Origin: Ketogulonicigenium robustum
GTDB lineage: Bacteria > Pseudomonadota > Alphaproteobacteria > Rhodobacterales > Rhodobacteraceae
Reading direction: 5' to 3'
Length of the DNA: 64,000 nucleotides
Assembly (NCBI RefSeq): GCF_002117445.1
Contig: NZ_CP019938.1
Span: 62,001-126,000, forward strand
Part shown: positions 25,469 through 35,278 of the stretch, piece after piece
How the letters are laid out: each line of letters starts with the position of its first letter
Numbering within the stretch: position 1 is the first letter of the stretch
Notes under the pieces: generated by a model
Database searches by the model: none
What the model was told of the DNA's origin: nothing
Seen by the model: the letters and a program-made list of their open reading frames with translations, nothing else
Position numbers and translations under genes: made by a program

Positions 25469-26637
25469 CCCAGTTGCCGCAAATGGACGATCCTTGGGGG
25501 ATGCTGGGCGATGCGCGCGGGGATGCCAACGCGATTGCGGCCCCAGTACGCACCTTTTGGCAGGATGTGCGGGCGCGCCTGTGGGCGAATAAGGTGGCGA
25601 TGGCCAGTCTGGCCTTTGTTATCGTGCTGGTGCTGGCGGCGATTTTCGGGCCGATGATTTCACCCCACAGCTATCGTGCGCAAAAGCTGGAACTGGCGAA
25701 CCTGCCCCCGCTGATGCAGGTTTACGATTTGGGCGAGGGGCAGTTTGCCTATGTGAATACCGGCAATCTGAACGTCTATAGCGTCGACGCAGGCGGCCAT
25801 GTGGCGGGTGTGCTGCAAGGCGGGCGGCGCGACATGGTCAACCGGCGCACCAACTGGCAGTTGGGGGATCGCGTGGTGACGCTGGACTACAAGACACCCT
25901 CGGCCGGGCCGAAATTGTTGGTGGACGATCAGCCAGCGGCGCGCGCCGGCTATAAGTGGAACGCGACCTATTGGTTTGGCACCGATCAGCTGGGCCGCGA
26001 CGTGCTGGTGCGCCAGCTGATGGGGGCGCGGATCTCGCTGATGGTCGCCTTTGTCGCGACGATTGTGAATTTTGTCATCGGCATCACCTATGGCGGCTTG
26101 GCGGGTTATATCGGCGGGCGAACCGATCTGGTGATGATGCGGATTGTCGAGGTGATTTCGACCATTCCGCTGACGCTGTATGTCATTTTGATCATGGTTG
26201 TCCTTAGTTCTGGGTTGGTTTCGGTGGTGCTGGCGATTGGCACCGTGTTCTGGGTCGATATGGCCCGTGTGGTGCGCGGGCAAATATTAACCCTGAAATC
26301 GCAAGACTATGTCGCCGCTGCGCGAACCATGGGCGCCAGCACGCGCTGGATCATGCTGCGCCACCTGCTGCCCAACACCACTGGCCCCATTTTGGTAACC
26401 GCGACGATGCTGGTGCCCTCTGCTATTTTTATCGAAAGCTTCATGTCGTTCATCGGCCTTGGCGTCACCGCGCCCGAGGCCTCGTGGGGGACGCTGACGT
26501 CGGATGCGGTCGAGACGCTGCGGACCTATCCCCACCAGCTTTTCTTTCCCGCCGCTGCGATCAGCCTGACCATGGTGGCTTTCAACTTTTTGGGGGACGG
26601 GCTGCGCGATGCGCTGGACCCGAGGATGCGCCAATGA
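25465..26637 (+). CDS. Peptide/oligopeptide ABC transporter permease (OppC type, with large periplasmic insert)
   Basis: 390 residues, long for OppC. After the first helix there is a ~110-residue soluble insert (about 70-175, including YDLGEGQFAYVNTGNLNVYS) before WFGTDQLGRDVLVRQLMGAR. Inserts of this kind occur in the MppA/oligopeptide branch. The EAA loop is DYVAAARTMGASTRWIMLRH and the C-terminus is the usual GDGLRDALDPRM. Overlaps the gene before and after by four bases (ATGA), so the operon is translationally coupled. Confidence 0.92.
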   Translation: MTQLPQMDDPWGMLGDARGDANAIAAPVRTFWQDVRARLWANKVAMASLAFVIVLVLAAIFGPMISPHSYRAQKLELANLPPLMQVYDLGEGQFAYVNTGNLNVYSVDAGGHVAGVLQGGRRDMVNRRTNWQLGDRVVTLDYKTPSAGPKLLVDDQPAARAGYKWNATYWFGTDQLGRDVLVRQLMGARISLMVAFVATIVNFVIGITYGGLAGYIGGRTDLVMMRIVEVISTIPLTLYVILIMVVLSSGLVSVVLAIGTVFWVDMARVVRGQILTLKSQDYVAAARTMGASTRWIMLRHLLPNTTGPILVTATMLVPSAIFIESFMSFIGLGVTAPEASWGTLTSDAVETLRTYPHQLFFPAAAISLTMVAFNFLGDGLRDALDPRMRQ

Positions 26638-27656
26638 CCGCGCTGCTTGATGTGCGCGGCTTGCGCACCGCGTTTATGACCAGTCGCGGGCGCGTGCAGG
26701 CCGTGCGTGGCGTGGATTTCACCGTCAACCGCGGCGAAGTGCTGGGAATTGTGGGCGAAAGCGGGTCGGGCAAGTCCGTCACCTGCATGTCGGTGCTGCG
26801 CCTCTTGAAGCGGCAGGGCCGGATCGAGTGTGGCGAGACGCTGTTCGATGGCAAAGACCTGATGCAACTGAGCGAGGCCGAAATGTCGGACATTCGCGGC
26901 AACCGCATTTCGGTGATTTTCCAAGACCCGATGTCGTCGTTGAACCCGACGATGACGGTAGGCCAGCAGGTGATGGAATCCGTCATCCGCCACCGTAATT
27001 GTACGCGTGCCGAAGCGCGCGCCCGCGCGCTAGAACTATTTGAACTGGTGCGGATTCCGTCGCCCGAAACGCGGCTGGATGCCTATCCGCACGAGTTTTC
27101 GGGCGGTATGCGCCAGCGCGCCATGATTGCCATTGCGCTGGCGTGCGAGCCGCAGTTGTTGATTGCGGACGAGCCGACCACCGCGCTGGATGTGACAATT
27201 CAGCGGCAGATCCTGTCGCTGATCAAAGAGTTGCAGCAGCGGTTGGACATGGCGGTCATTTTGATTACCCACGATCTGGGTGTGATTGCCGAAACCGCTG
27301 ACCGCGTGATGGTCATGTACGGCGGCATGGTGATGGAAGAAGCGCCCGTCGCCGACATTTTCGCCCGCCCGCGCCACCCCTATACCCGCGGGCTGATGGA
27401 TTCGATCCCCGATCCGCACGCATTGGGCCATGGGCGGCTGAAGCCGATTGCGGGCGCGCCCCCCGACATGCTGGCCCCGCCGCCCGGCTGCCCCTTTGCC
27501 CCGCGCTGCCCTGTCGCGCGCAAGGTCTGCGCCGCCGCGATGCCGCCGATGTTTGACGGCGCGCCGCTGCCTGGCGCAGGGCGGCGGTCGCGCTGCTGGC
27601 TGATGGCCGCCGAGGCGCCGTTCGTTGCGCCCTACAATCAGGATGCTGTGCTATGA
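26634..27656 (+). CDS. Peptide ABC transporter ATP-binding protein (OppD type)
   Basis: 340 residues from ATG 26634, which overlaps the permease stop; an upstream extension only reads through the permease gene. Walker A GESGSGKS near residue 40, Q-loop [12 protein letters not shown], signature FSGGMRQR, Walker [14 protein letters not shown]-loop ITHDLG. The C-terminal Cys-rich tail [15 protein letters not shown] is the Opp/Dpp oligopeptide extension that can bind an iron-sulfur cluster. Drives import together with the OppF-type protein. Confidence 0.94.
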   Translation: MTALLDVRGLRTAFMTSRGRVQAVRGVDFTVNRGEVLGIVGESGSGKSVTCMSVLRLLKRQGRIECGETLFDGKDLMQLSEAEMSDIRGNRISVIFQDPMSSLNPTMTVGQQVMESVIRHRNCTRAEARARALELFELVRIPSPETRLDAYPHEFSGGMRQRAMIAIALACEPQLLIADEPTTALDVTIQRQILSLIKELQQRLDMAVILITHDLGVIAETADRVMVMYGGMVMEEAPVADIFARPRHPYTRGLMDSIPDPHALGHGRLKPIAGAPPDMLAPPPGCPFAPRCPVARKVCAAAMPPMFDGAPLPGAGRRSRCWLMAAEAPFVAPYNQDAVL

Positions 27657-28666
27657 CCGCGCCGCTGGTGAATGTTCGCGACCTGAAAATTCACTTCCAG
27701 ATCGGCGGGGGGCTTTTCCGCCGCCCCGATACCTTGCGGGCGGTAGATGGCGTCAGCTTTACCATCAACCGTGGCGAGACGCTGGGTCTGGTGGGCGAGT
27801 CTGGCTGCGGCAAGTCGACGTTGGCGCGCACGTTGATCCGCCTCTATCAGCCGACCGCTGGCGCGATCGACTTTGACGGCACCGATATTGCCGCGCTGCC
27901 CGAGGCGGATTTGCGCCCGCTGCGCAAACGCATCCAGATGATTTTTCAGGACCCGCTGGCCTCGCTGGATGGGCGTATGTCGGTGCGACAGCTGATTTCC
28001 GAACCGCTCGATATTCTGAACATCGGCACCCCGGCCGAGCGGCGCGCGACGGTGGCGGCCCTACTGACGCGGGTGGGCCTGTCGCCCGCCCACGCCGACC
28101 GCTATCCGCACGAATTCTCGGGTGGGCAGCGCCAACGCATTGGGATCGCCCGCGTCATTGCGCTGAACCCCGATCTGGTGATCTGCGACGAGCCGATCTC
28201 GGCGCTGGATGTGTCGATTCAGGCGCAGGTGGTGAACATGCTGCAGGATCTGCAGCGCGATCTGGGGCTGACATACCTGTTCATTACGCATGACCTGTCG
28301 ATGGTGCGTCACATCGCCGACCGGATCGGCGTCATGTATCTGGGCAAGATCGTAGAACTCGCGCCTGCGGGTGCCCTTTATGCGCGCCCCCGCCACCCCT
28401 ATACGCGGCTGCTGCTGTCGGCGGTGCCCGTGGCCGACCCCGCCGCGCGGCGCGATGTGACGCTGGTCACGGACGAGGTGCCCAGCCCGATCAACCTGCC
28501 CACCGGCTGCCGTTTCCGCACGCGCTGCCCGCTGGCCAGCAGTATTTGCGCGCAGGTCGAACCCGCCTTGCAGGATTTTGGTGACGGCCACTTGGTCGCC
28601 TGCCATCATGGCGACGCCGCGCCCGACAATAACGATAATACCAACACGGAGATTTTGAATGCGTAG
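27653..28666 (+). CDS. Peptide ABC transporter ATP-binding protein (OppF type)
   Basis: 337 residues with Walker [11 protein letters not shown]-loop [15 protein letters not shown], signature FSGGQRQR, Walker [13 protein letters not shown] and H-loop ITHDLS. Ends with the Cys-containing [15 protein letters not shown] tail. Partner ATPase of the OppD-type protein. Overlaps OppD by four bases, and its last eight bases contain the start of the binding-protein gene. Confidence 0.94.
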   Translation: MTAPLVNVRDLKIHFQIGGGLFRRPDTLRAVDGVSFTINRGETLGLVGESGCGKSTLARTLIRLYQPTAGAIDFDGTDIAALPEADLRPLRKRIQMIFQDPLASLDGRMSVRQLISEPLDILNIGTPAERRATVAALLTRVGLSPAHADRYPHEFSGGQRQRIGIARVIALNPDLVICDEPISALDVSIQAQVVNMLQDLQRDLGLTYLFITHDLSMVRHIADRIGVMYLGKIVELAPAGALYARPRHPYTRLLLSAVPVADPAARRDVTLVTDEVPSPINLPTGCRFRTRCPLASSICAQVEPALQDFGDGHLVACHHGDAAPDNNDNTNTEILNA

Positions 28667-30233
28667 CTTTATTCCTTCGGTGGTTTTGGCCAGCTGTCTG
28701 GCTACCACCGCACTGGCGCAGGGCAGCCTGACCTATGTGGTGAACAACGAATCCGCCACCTACGACCCCGGCCTGACGTCCGAAACCTTCGCTGCGCCGA
28801 TCATCGGCAACACGTTCGAGGGCCTTGTGCGCTTTGACGAAGCGGGCGAAGTCGAAGGGGCTATGGCCGACAGTTGGGAGGTCAGCGAAGATGGCCGCAC
28901 CTATACCTTCCACCTGCGCGATGCGAAGTGGTCGGACGGCAAGCCGGTAACGGCGCAGGATTTCGTCTATGCTTGGACGCGCGCGATCAACCCGGCCTCG
29001 GGCGCGAAGAACCCTGCCATGTTCTTCCTGATCGACGGGGCCGAGGCCTATTACAACGCGGGCGGCACCGGCGAGGTCGCGATTTCGGCCCCCGATGACA
29101 AGACCTTCACCTTCACGCTGACGAACCGCGTGCCCTATATGCTGCAAATGCTGACCTACACCAACTTCTTCCCCGTCCGCCAAGACGTGGTCGAGGCTGA
29201 CCCCGAGGGTTGGACACGCAACGCCGCAACCTTCATCGGCAACGGCCCGTTCCGCGTCACCGCGTTCAACTTCGGCGAGTCGGTGGTGTTCGAAAAGAAC
29301 CCCGAGTATTTCGAAGCCGATCAAGTCTCGCTCGACACACTGACCTTCCGCCTGATCCCCGAGCCGACCACCGCGCTGGCGGCATTCGAGGCGGGCCAAG
29401 TCGACGGGATCGAAGCCGTGCCCGCGCCCGAAATTCCGCGCCTGATGGCGTCGTCGGATGCGTTCTTGGTCGTGCCATCGCTGGGGACGACTTACGCCTT
29501 CTTTAACCCCGGCCAGTTGCCGGTCGATGATGTGCGCGTGCGCCAAGCGCTGTCGATGGCCGTAGACCGTCAGTCGATCATCGACTTTGTTATGCAGTCG
29601 GCTGATGTGCCCGCAACCGGCCTTGTGCCTTACGGTATGATGGTCGACGGGCAAGATTTCCGCGATGGGGTTGAGACTTATGGTCTAGACATCACCGCCC
29701 AGCCCGAGGCCGCGCAGGCCCTGTTGGCCGAGGCCGGTTACCCCGATGGTGCGGGCTTCCCCAGCACGATCTTCGTGACCTATACCTCGCCCCCGATCGA
29801 GCGGATCTTGGAAGCGATCCAGCAACAGTGGAAAGAAAACCTGAACATCGACGTGCAGTTGCAGGCCACCGAATGGCAGGTCTTCTACCCCGAGGTGCAA
29901 AAGGCGGAATTCCAGATTGCCCAAATGGGCTGGGGCGCGGACTATCCGCACCCGATGACATTCCTTGACGTGTTCCTGTCGGACAGCCCGAACAACTTGG
30001 CCCGCTGGCAGAACCCCGATTATGACGCCGAAATCGCCGCCGCGAAAGCCACGGGTGACGAGGCCGAGTCGCTGGCCCACATGCGCGCGGCCGAAGGCAT
30101 CTTGATGAACGACCACGTCATTTTGCCGATGTACCACCGCTATGCCTACATGATGATGTCGCCGAAGGTGGAAGGGTTCTGGCGCTCGCCGCTGAACGTG
30201 CCCTACTTCCGCAACGCCAGCATCGCACAATAA
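28659..30233 (+). CDS. Periplasmic oligopeptide-binding protein (OppA/MppA-like)
   Basis: 524 residues with a signal peptide ([21 protein letters not shown]). SBP_bac_5 fold: YDPGLTSETFAAPIIGNTFEG, LRDAKWSDGKPVTAQDFVYA, FIGNGPFRVTAFNFGESVVF, VRVRQALSMAVDRQSI and WGADYPHPMTFLDVFLSD. The DFVYAW block and the AIQQQW...LNIDVQLQATEWQVF block match OppA/MppA rather than DppA, suggesting oligopeptides or murein peptide. Last gene of the operon, which is unusual as the binding protein often comes first. Shine-Dalgarno CGGAG lies within the OppF coding end. A strong terminator follows. Confidence 0.94.
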   Translation: MRSFIPSVVLASCLATTALAQGSLTYVVNNESATYDPGLTSETFAAPIIGNTFEGLVRFDEAGEVEGAMADSWEVSEDGRTYTFHLRDAKWSDGKPVTAQDFVYAWTRAINPASGAKNPAMFFLIDGAEAYYNAGGTGEVAISAPDDKTFTFTLTNRVPYMLQMLTYTNFFPVRQDVVEADPEGWTRNAATFIGNGPFRVTAFNFGESVVFEKNPEYFEADQVSLDTLTFRLIPEPTTALAAFEAGQVDGIEAVPAPEIPRLMASSDAFLVVPSLGTTYAFFNPGQLPVDDVRVRQALSMAVDRQSIIDFVMQSADVPATGLVPYGMMVDGQDFRDGVETYGLDITAQPEAAQALLAEAGYPDGAGFPSTIFVTYTSPPIERILEAIQQQWKENLNIDVQLQATEWQVFYPEVQKAEFQIAQMGWGADYPHPMTFLDVFLSDSPNNLARWQNPDYDAEIAAAKATGDEAESLAHMRAAEGILMNDHVILPMYHRYAYMMMSPKVEGFWRSPLNVPYFRNASIAQ

Positions 30234-30259
30234 ACGCAAATCCATCGGGATGTTGCAGC

Positions 30260-30290
30260 AAGGGGGCAGGTAACTGCCCCCTTTTCGTTT
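30260..30290 (+). terminator. Terminator of the oligopeptide transporter operon
   Basis: Ten-bp stem AAGGGGGCAG (30260-30269) with CTGCCCCCTT (30274-30283), GTAA tetraloop, then TTCGTTTT. A clear intrinsic terminator 26 bases past the stop. Confidence 0.9.
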
Positions 30291-30466
30291 TGCGCGACGC
30301 ACCGTGGTCTGTGATCGCGTTTTGGCATCGCTAGGGTCAAATTTTTCACTCGTCCCGATCGGGGGGCTATGTTTGTCTAGCCCAGCGGGCACGACGCGGC
30401 GGGGAGGCCGCGTCTGCGCAGCCCAAATCATTTGGCCGCACAGATATAATGGGGGAGGAGACCCAG

Positions 30467-31435
30467 ATGCGATTTCACACGACTGTCGCACTATGCGCTG
30501 CTATTGCCGCGCCCAGCCTGAGCTTTGCGCAAGATTACCCCTCGCGGCCGATCCAGATGGTGGTGCCGTGGGGCGCGGGCGGCGCGACGGATGCGGTGGC
30601 GCGGATCATGGCTTCGATCCTGCAAGAGGATCTGGGCGTGCCGGTAAACGTGGTGAATCGCACGGGCGGGTCCGGCGTGGTGGGCCATTCGGCCATCAGC
30701 AACGCCGCGCCCGACGGCTATACCATCGGGCTGGCCACGGTCGAGGTTTCGATGATGCATTGGCAGGGCCTGACCGACATGACTTACGAGGATTTCGACG
30801 TGCTCGGGCTGGTGAACTATGATCCGGCGGGCATCATGGTGCGCGCGGATTCGGGCTTTTCATCGCCGGGCGAGTTGATCGACGCCATCCGCGCGCAGCC
30901 TGCGGGTAGCTTCAAGGCCTCGGGGTCGGGGCAGGGCAGCATCTGGCATTTGGCACTTGCGGGGTGGTTGGCTGATCAAGGGATCGACCCGAACCACGTT
31001 ACATGGGTGCCCAGCCAAGGCACCGCCCCCGCGCTGACCGACCTGATGGCCGGCGGGGTCGATATGGTGACTTCGCAACTGGCCGAGGCGGACGCGATGA
31101 TCCGCGCCAACCGCATCCACCCCTTGGGCACGATGGGGGCCGAACGCCTGCCGACGTTCCCCGACACGCCGACGATTAACGAAGACGGCACCGGAACTTG
31201 GACGGTGGGGGCGTGGCGCGGCATTTTCGCACCTGCGGGCCTGCCCGACGACGTCCGCGCGCGGCTGACCGATGCTGTTGCCGCCGCCGCCGCGAGCCCG
31301 GCCTACACCGATTTCATGAACAGCCGCGGTTTTGGCGTGCTGTGGGTGCCCGCGGACGAAGCGGTTTCCTTCATCGCGGAATCGGATGCGAGCTTCGGCG
31401 AGGTCATGGCCGCAGCGGGCCTGCGGGGGCAGTGA
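30467..31435 (+). CDS. Tripartite tricarboxylate transporter binding protein (TctC family)
   Basis: 322 residues from ATG 30467, preceded by GGGAGGAG. Signal peptide (MRFHTTVALCAAIAAPSLSFA) followed by the family opening YPSRPIQMVVPWGAGGATDA, then NRTGGSGVVGHSAISNAAPD and WRGIFAPAGLP. Binds a carboxylate in the periplasm and delivers it to TctA/TctB. First of three transporter genes. Likely ligands are di- or tricarboxylates or sugar acids; the neighbouring rhamnonate genes make L-rhamnonate or a related aldonate a candidate. Confidence 0.93.
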   Translation: MRFHTTVALCAAIAAPSLSFAQDYPSRPIQMVVPWGAGGATDAVARIMASILQEDLGVPVNVVNRTGGSGVVGHSAISNAAPDGYTIGLATVEVSMMHWQGLTDMTYEDFDVLGLVNYDPAGIMVRADSGFSSPGELIDAIRAQPAGSFKASGSGQGSIWHLALAGWLADQGIDPNHVTWVPSQGTAPALTDLMAGGVDMVTSQLAEADAMIRANRIHPLGTMGAERLPTFPDTPTINEDGTGTWTVGAWRGIFAPAGLPDDVRARLTDAVAAAAASPAYTDFMNSRGFGVLWVPADEAVSFIAESDASFGEVMAAAGLRGQ

Positions 31436-31441
31436 TCCGCC

Positions 31442-31924
31442 ATGAAACTGAATGATATTGCGCTGGGACTGTTGGTTTTTCTGGCGGGGCTGGCTGTGTT
31501 TGCCTCGTCCTGGGGGTATTCGACGCTGCCCAACCAATCCTACGGTGCCAATACGATGCCGCTGGCGGTGGGCATGCTGGGAATGGTGACCGGCCTTGCC
31601 CTTGGCGTGCAGGGCGTCGTGCAGCGGCGCACCATCGGCCCCGTACCGTGGGCGCAGGTGCAAAGATGGCTGCGATCGCCGCGCCATGTGCTGTCGCTGG
31701 TGCTGCTGATGGGGCTGGGCGTCGCCTATATTCTGGTCGCGCCGGTGATCGGTTTTCTGCTCGCAGCGTTTCTGGTGATGTTGCCACTGATGCGGCTGGG
31801 TGGGACGACATGGCTGAACGCCATCATCGTATCGGCCCTGACCGCCGTCATCTTGCAATTGATTTTTGGCCGCTTGCTGATGGTGCCGCTGCCGCGCGGC
31901 CCGCTGAGCTTCGGCTGGCTATAA
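31442..31924 (+). CDS. Tripartite tricarboxylate transporter small membrane subunit (TctB family)
   Basis: 160 residues, four membrane helices: GLLVFLAGLAVFASSWGYST, then a second hydrophobic hairpin near 40-60 and two at 85-150 ending QLIFGRLLMVPLPRGPL, the family's typical close. Poorly conserved accessory subunit always found with TctA and TctC. Six bases after the TctC gene. Confidence 0.92.
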   Translation: MKLNDIALGLLVFLAGLAVFASSWGYSTLPNQSYGANTMPLAVGMLGMVTGLALGVQGVVQRRTIGPVPWAQVQRWLRSPRHVLSLVLLMGLGVAYILVAPVIGFLLAAFLVMLPLMRLGGTTWLNAIIVSALTAVILQLIFGRLLMVPLPRGPLSFGWL

Positions 31925-31945
31925 CCCGCAGCGTTGGAGGTTGAG

Positions 31946-33439
31946 ATGCAAGTTCTTATGGACGCCTTCGGCCATGTGTTTCAATGGCATGTCCTGCTGG
32001 TTATCGTGCTGGCGGCGGCCTTTGGTATGCTGGTGGGGGCCATTCCGGGGTTGACGGCCACAATGGCGACATCACTTCTGGTGCCGCTGACATTTTTCAT
32101 GGACCCCGTGCCGGCGGTGGCCACCATCGTGACCGCGACCGCAATGGCGATTTTCGCTGGCGACATCCCGGGCGCATTGCTGCGCATACCGGGGACGCCT
32201 TCCTCGGCGGCCTATGTCGACGACAGCTACATCCTGTCGCGACAGGGGCGCGCAAACGACGCGCTGGGGGCGAGTTTGTTCTTTTCGGTTCTGGGCGGGA
32301 CGATCGGTACGATCGTTCTGGTTGTTAGTGCGCCGCAACTAGCGGAAATCGCGTTGAATTTCACGTCGTTCGAATACTTCTGGCTGGTGATGCTCGGGCT
32401 GTTCTGCGCGACATTCGTGTCGCCCGGCACACCGACGCGGGGCCTGATCGCCCTGTTTCTGGGGCTTGGCTTTGCCATGGTCGGCCAGACGAACCCCACG
32501 GGCGAGCCGCGCTATACCTTCGGCTCGATCGAGTTGATGGCGGGGATCCAGTTCATTCCCGCGATGATCGGCCTGTTCGCGATGTCCGAAGTGATGCGCT
32601 TTTACGCCCATCCGTTCCAGAACCAAAAACCGGCGGGTGTGAAAGGGCCGATCTTGCGGCAGCAATTTGGCGTGCTGCGTCGCTACCCTGTGCAAGCGCT
32701 GCGGGGGTCTGCCGTTGGCACCGCCATCGGGATTCTGCCGGGCGCGGGGGCGGATATTGCCGCGTGGATTTCCTATGCGGTGTCCAAGCGTTTCTCGCGT
32801 AAGCCCAAGGAATTCGGCAAAGGCTCGATCGAAGGGTTGGTCGAGGCGGGGTCGGCCAACAATGCATCGGTGTCGGCGTCTTGGGTGCCTGCGCTGGTGT
32901 TTGGTATTCCCGGCGACAGCATCACGGCCATTGCGATTGGTGTCCTTTATATCAAAGGGATCAACCCCGGCCCGACGATTTTTCTGACGCAACCCGACAT
33001 CATCTATGCGGTGTTCATCGTCTTCTTTCTGGCGCTGCTGCTGATGTTGCCGCTGGGGTGGATCACCATTCGCGCAGCAGGACTGTTGCTGGCGATTCCG
33101 CCACGCGTTCTGATGCCGATCATCCTGATGTGCTGTGTCACAGGGGCCTATGCGATCAACAATTCGGCGGCGGGCATCCTGATTATGCTGTGCTTCGGCG
33201 TCTTGGGCTTCATCATGGCCGAAAACGACATACCCGTTGCGCCGGTGATCCTCGGCCTTGTCCTTGGTCCGATGCTCGAGGAAAACTTCGTCAACTCGAT
33301 GATCAAGGCAAATGGCAACTTCGGCGCATTCTTTGAACGCCCCATTTCGGCGGCGTTGGGTGTGTTTACCATCGCGGTGCTGCTGATGCCGATCATACGC
33401 CTGATAATGCGAAAGCAACGCATTAAAAGTGAAAGCTAA
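31946..33439 (+). CDS. Tripartite tricarboxylate transporter large membrane subunit (TctA family)
   Basis: 497 residues from ATG 31946, which has GGAGG five bases before it; a TTG four codons upstream would lose that site. About 11-12 membrane spans with the duplicated TctA motifs: GMLVGAIPGLTATMATSLLV, GDIPGALLRIPGTPSSAAYV, TAIGILPGAGADIAAWISYA and WVPALVFGIPGDSITAIAIG. Carries the substrate using the cation gradient. Four bases before the dehydrogenase gene, so the enzyme is part of the operon. Confidence 0.95.
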   Translation: MQVLMDAFGHVFQWHVLLVIVLAAAFGMLVGAIPGLTATMATSLLVPLTFFMDPVPAVATIVTATAMAIFAGDIPGALLRIPGTPSSAAYVDDSYILSRQGRANDALGASLFFSVLGGTIGTIVLVVSAPQLAEIALNFTSFEYFWLVMLGLFCATFVSPGTPTRGLIALFLGLGFAMVGQTNPTGEPRYTFGSIELMAGIQFIPAMIGLFAMSEVMRFYAHPFQNQKPAGVKGPILRQQFGVLRRYPVQALRGSAVGTAIGILPGAGADIAAWISYAVSKRFSRKPKEFGKGSIEGLVEAGSANNASVSASWVPALVFGIPGDSITAIAIGVLYIKGINPGPTIFLTQPDIIYAVFIVFFLALLLMLPLGWITIRAAGLLLAIPPRVLMPIILMCCVTGAYAINNSAAGILIMLCFGVLGFIMAENDIPVAPVILGLVLGPMLEENFVNSMIKANGNFGAFFERPISAALGVFTIAVLLMPIIRLIMRKQRIKSES

Positions 33440-33442
33440 GGT

Positions 33443-34390
33443 ATGACAAAAAAAGATATTCTACTTATGTCACCGCCTGCGAGTGAAAAGCTGGGCGACG
33501 ATTTGGCGGCCCGCTTTAACGTGATCCGCTGGTGGGAGGCCGAGGACAAACCTGCCTTGCTGGCCAAGCTGGCAGGCCATCTGCAGCTGATCGCCACCAC
33601 AGGCCATTCGGGGCCGGATGCCGACGTGATCGCCGCGCTGCCAAAGCTGCAGCTAATCGCATCGTTCGGCGTCGGCTATGACGGCATCGACATCGCGGCG
33701 GCGCGTCAGCATGGGGTGAAGGTGACGAACACGCCAGATGTTCTGAACGATTGCGTGGCCGAATTGGCACTAGGGCTGATGATTGCGCTGGCGCGCGACA
33801 TGGTGAATGCCGATCAGTACACCCGTGCGGGCCGATGGGCGCGTGACGGCAACTACCCGTTTCAGGATGAACTGACCGGCAAGGTTGTTGGCATTTTGGG
33901 GCTAGGGCGCATCGGCAAGGAAATTGCCCGCCGCGCGCAAGCGTTTCGTATGCAGGTGGTCTACCATGGCCGCAGTGCGCAAGTCGACGAGCCCTACCGC
34001 TACTACCCCGATCTGGTGCAGATGGCGCGCGATGTGGACTGGCTGGTCGTCATTGCCCCCAGCGCGGCGGGCACCCATCATCTTGTCGATGCTGCTGTTT
34101 TGGACGCATTAGGGCGTGATGGACGGTTGATCAACGTGGCGCGCGGCAGCTTGGTAGATGAGGCCGCGCTGGTCGCTGCGCTGCAAAACGGCACTATCAA
34201 AGGCGCGGGGCTGGATGTGTTCGAGGACGAGCCGCGTCCGAACCCCGCACTGCTAACGCTGTCCAACGTGATCCTGTCCCCGCACGCGGGCACTGCGACG
34301 CACCGCACGCGGCGCATCATGGGGGATCTGGTTATGGCCAATCTTGAAGCGCATTTGCGGGGCGACCCGTTACGATCGCCAGTCGTCTAG
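33443..34390 (+). CDS. D-isomer-specific 2-hydroxyacid dehydrogenase (hydroxypyruvate/2-ketogluconate reductase type)
   Basis: 315 residues. NAD(P)-binding GLGRIG, catalytic Arg in NVARGSLVDEAAL, Glu in DVFEDEPRPNP and His in LSPHAGTAT are all present. Reduces a 2-keto acid to the D-2-hydroxy acid or the reverse. The GRSAQ segment after beta-2 (VVYHGRSAQ) suggests NADPH preference. Co-transcribed with TctCBA, so it probably acts on the imported acid. One of three such enzymes in the window (see 42351 and 55484), which are clearly not recent duplicates. Confidence 0.92.
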   Translation: MTKKDILLMSPPASEKLGDDLAARFNVIRWWEAEDKPALLAKLAGHLQLIATTGHSGPDADVIAALPKLQLIASFGVGYDGIDIAAARQHGVKVTNTPDVLNDCVAELALGLMIALARDMVNADQYTRAGRWARDGNYPFQDELTGKVVGILGLGRIGKEIARRAQAFRMQVVYHGRSAQVDEPYRYYPDLVQMARDVDWLVVIAPSAAGTHHLVDAAVLDALGRDGRLINVARGSLVDEAALVAALQNGTIKGAGLDVFEDEPRPNPALLTLSNVILSPHAGTATHRTRRIMGDLVMANLEAHLRGDPLRSPVV

Positions 34391-34395
34391 ACGTG

Positions 34396-34422
34396 AAAAA
34401 GCCCCCGTGAAGGGGGCTTTTT
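34396..34422. terminator. Bidirectional terminator between tct operon and rhamnonate operon
   Basis: Perfect 11-bp stem AAAAAGCCCCC (34396-34406) with GGGGGCTTTTT (34412-34422), GTGAA loop. The A-run and T-run make it work on both strands, serving the convergent dehydrogenase and FAH-family genes. Confidence 0.93.
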
Positions 34423-34423
34423 G

Positions 34424-35263
34424 TTATGCGTGGCCGACGGTCTGCTGCTGCACGCCCAGCCCTTCAATGCCAAGGCGGATAACCTCGGCGCCCTTGAGGT
34501 AAACCGGCGGCTTCAGCCCCATCCCGACCCCCGGAGGTGTTCCGGTCGAGATAATGTCGCCCGGTTGCAGCGACATGAACTGGCTGACGTAGCTGACCAG
34601 ATGGGCTACGCCAAAAATCATCGTGCGCGTTGAACCATTTTGGTAACGATGGCCGTCAACCTCCAGCCACATCGACAAATTCTGCGGATCGTCTATTTCG
34701 TCCTTGGTCACCAGCCAGGGGCCGGTCGGGCCGAATGTATCGGCGCTTTTGCCCTTGATCCACTGCCCGCCGCGCTCGATCTGGAAGGCGCGTTCGGACA
34801 CGTCGTTGATCACGCAATAGCCTGCGACGGCGTCCAGCGCCTCGGCCTGCGGGATGTAGCTGCCGCCTTTGCCGATGACGATGCCGAGCTCGACCTCCCA
34901 GTCGGTTTTGGTCGCGCCGCGGGGTATCAGAACGTCATCGTTCGGTCCGCAGATAGCCGAGGTTGCCTTGCCGAAAATGATCGGTTCGGACGGGATCGGC
35001 ATGTTGCTTTCGGCGGCGTGGTCAGCGTAGTTCAGGCCGATGCAGAGGAATTTGCCAACCTGACCGACGCAGGGCCCAATGCGGCCTGCGGGCAGGATGG
35101 GCAGGGCGGCGTGGTCCAGCGCGGCGATGGCGGCAAGGCCCGCAGGGGTCAGCGCGGCGCCCGCAATGTCGGCCACATGGGCCGACAGGTCGCGTAGCTG
35201 CCCTGCGCTATCCAGCAGGGCGGGAACTTCTTGGCCCGGGGGGCCGACACGCAGAAGTTTCAT
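34424..35263 (-). CDS. Fumarylacetoacetate hydrolase-family enzyme, probable 2,4-diketo-3-deoxy-L-rhamnonate hydrolase
   Basis: 279 residues. FAH-fold motifs: KFLCIGLNYADHAAESN, PIIFGKATSAICGP and metal ligands Glu123 and Glu125 in DWEVELGIVIG with Asp154 in CVINDVSER; GDIISTGTPPGVGMG near the C-terminus. In the non-phosphorylative L-rhamnose/L-fucose routes this family cleaves the 2,4-diketo-3-deoxy acid to pyruvate and L-lactate. Placement 15 bases after the SDR and in the same operon as rhmD supports that role. Substrate assignment is inferred from context; ureidoglycolate lyase annotations in this family are commonly misleading. Confidence 0.88.
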   Translation of the reverse strand: MKLLRVGPPGQEVPALLDSAGQLRDLSAHVADIAGAALTPAGLAAIAALDHAALPILPAGRIGPCVGQVGKFLCIGLNYADHAAESNMPIPSEPIIFGKATSAICGPNDDVLIPRGATKTDWEVELGIVIGKGGSYIPQAEALDAVAGYCVINDVSERAFQIERGGQWIKGKSADTFGPTGPWLVTKDEIDDPQNLSMWLEVDGHRYQNGSTRTMIFGVAHLVSYVSQFMSLQPGDIISTGTPPGVGMGLKPPVYLKGAEVIRLGIEGLGVQQQTVGHA

Positions 35264-35278
35264 GGGTCTTTTCCTTTT

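Noticed and set aside
30445-30450. TATAAT just before the TctC gene, considered as a -10 box
   Set aside because: No -35 lies at a usable distance, and transcription from it would start inside or after the Shine-Dalgarno of the gene.
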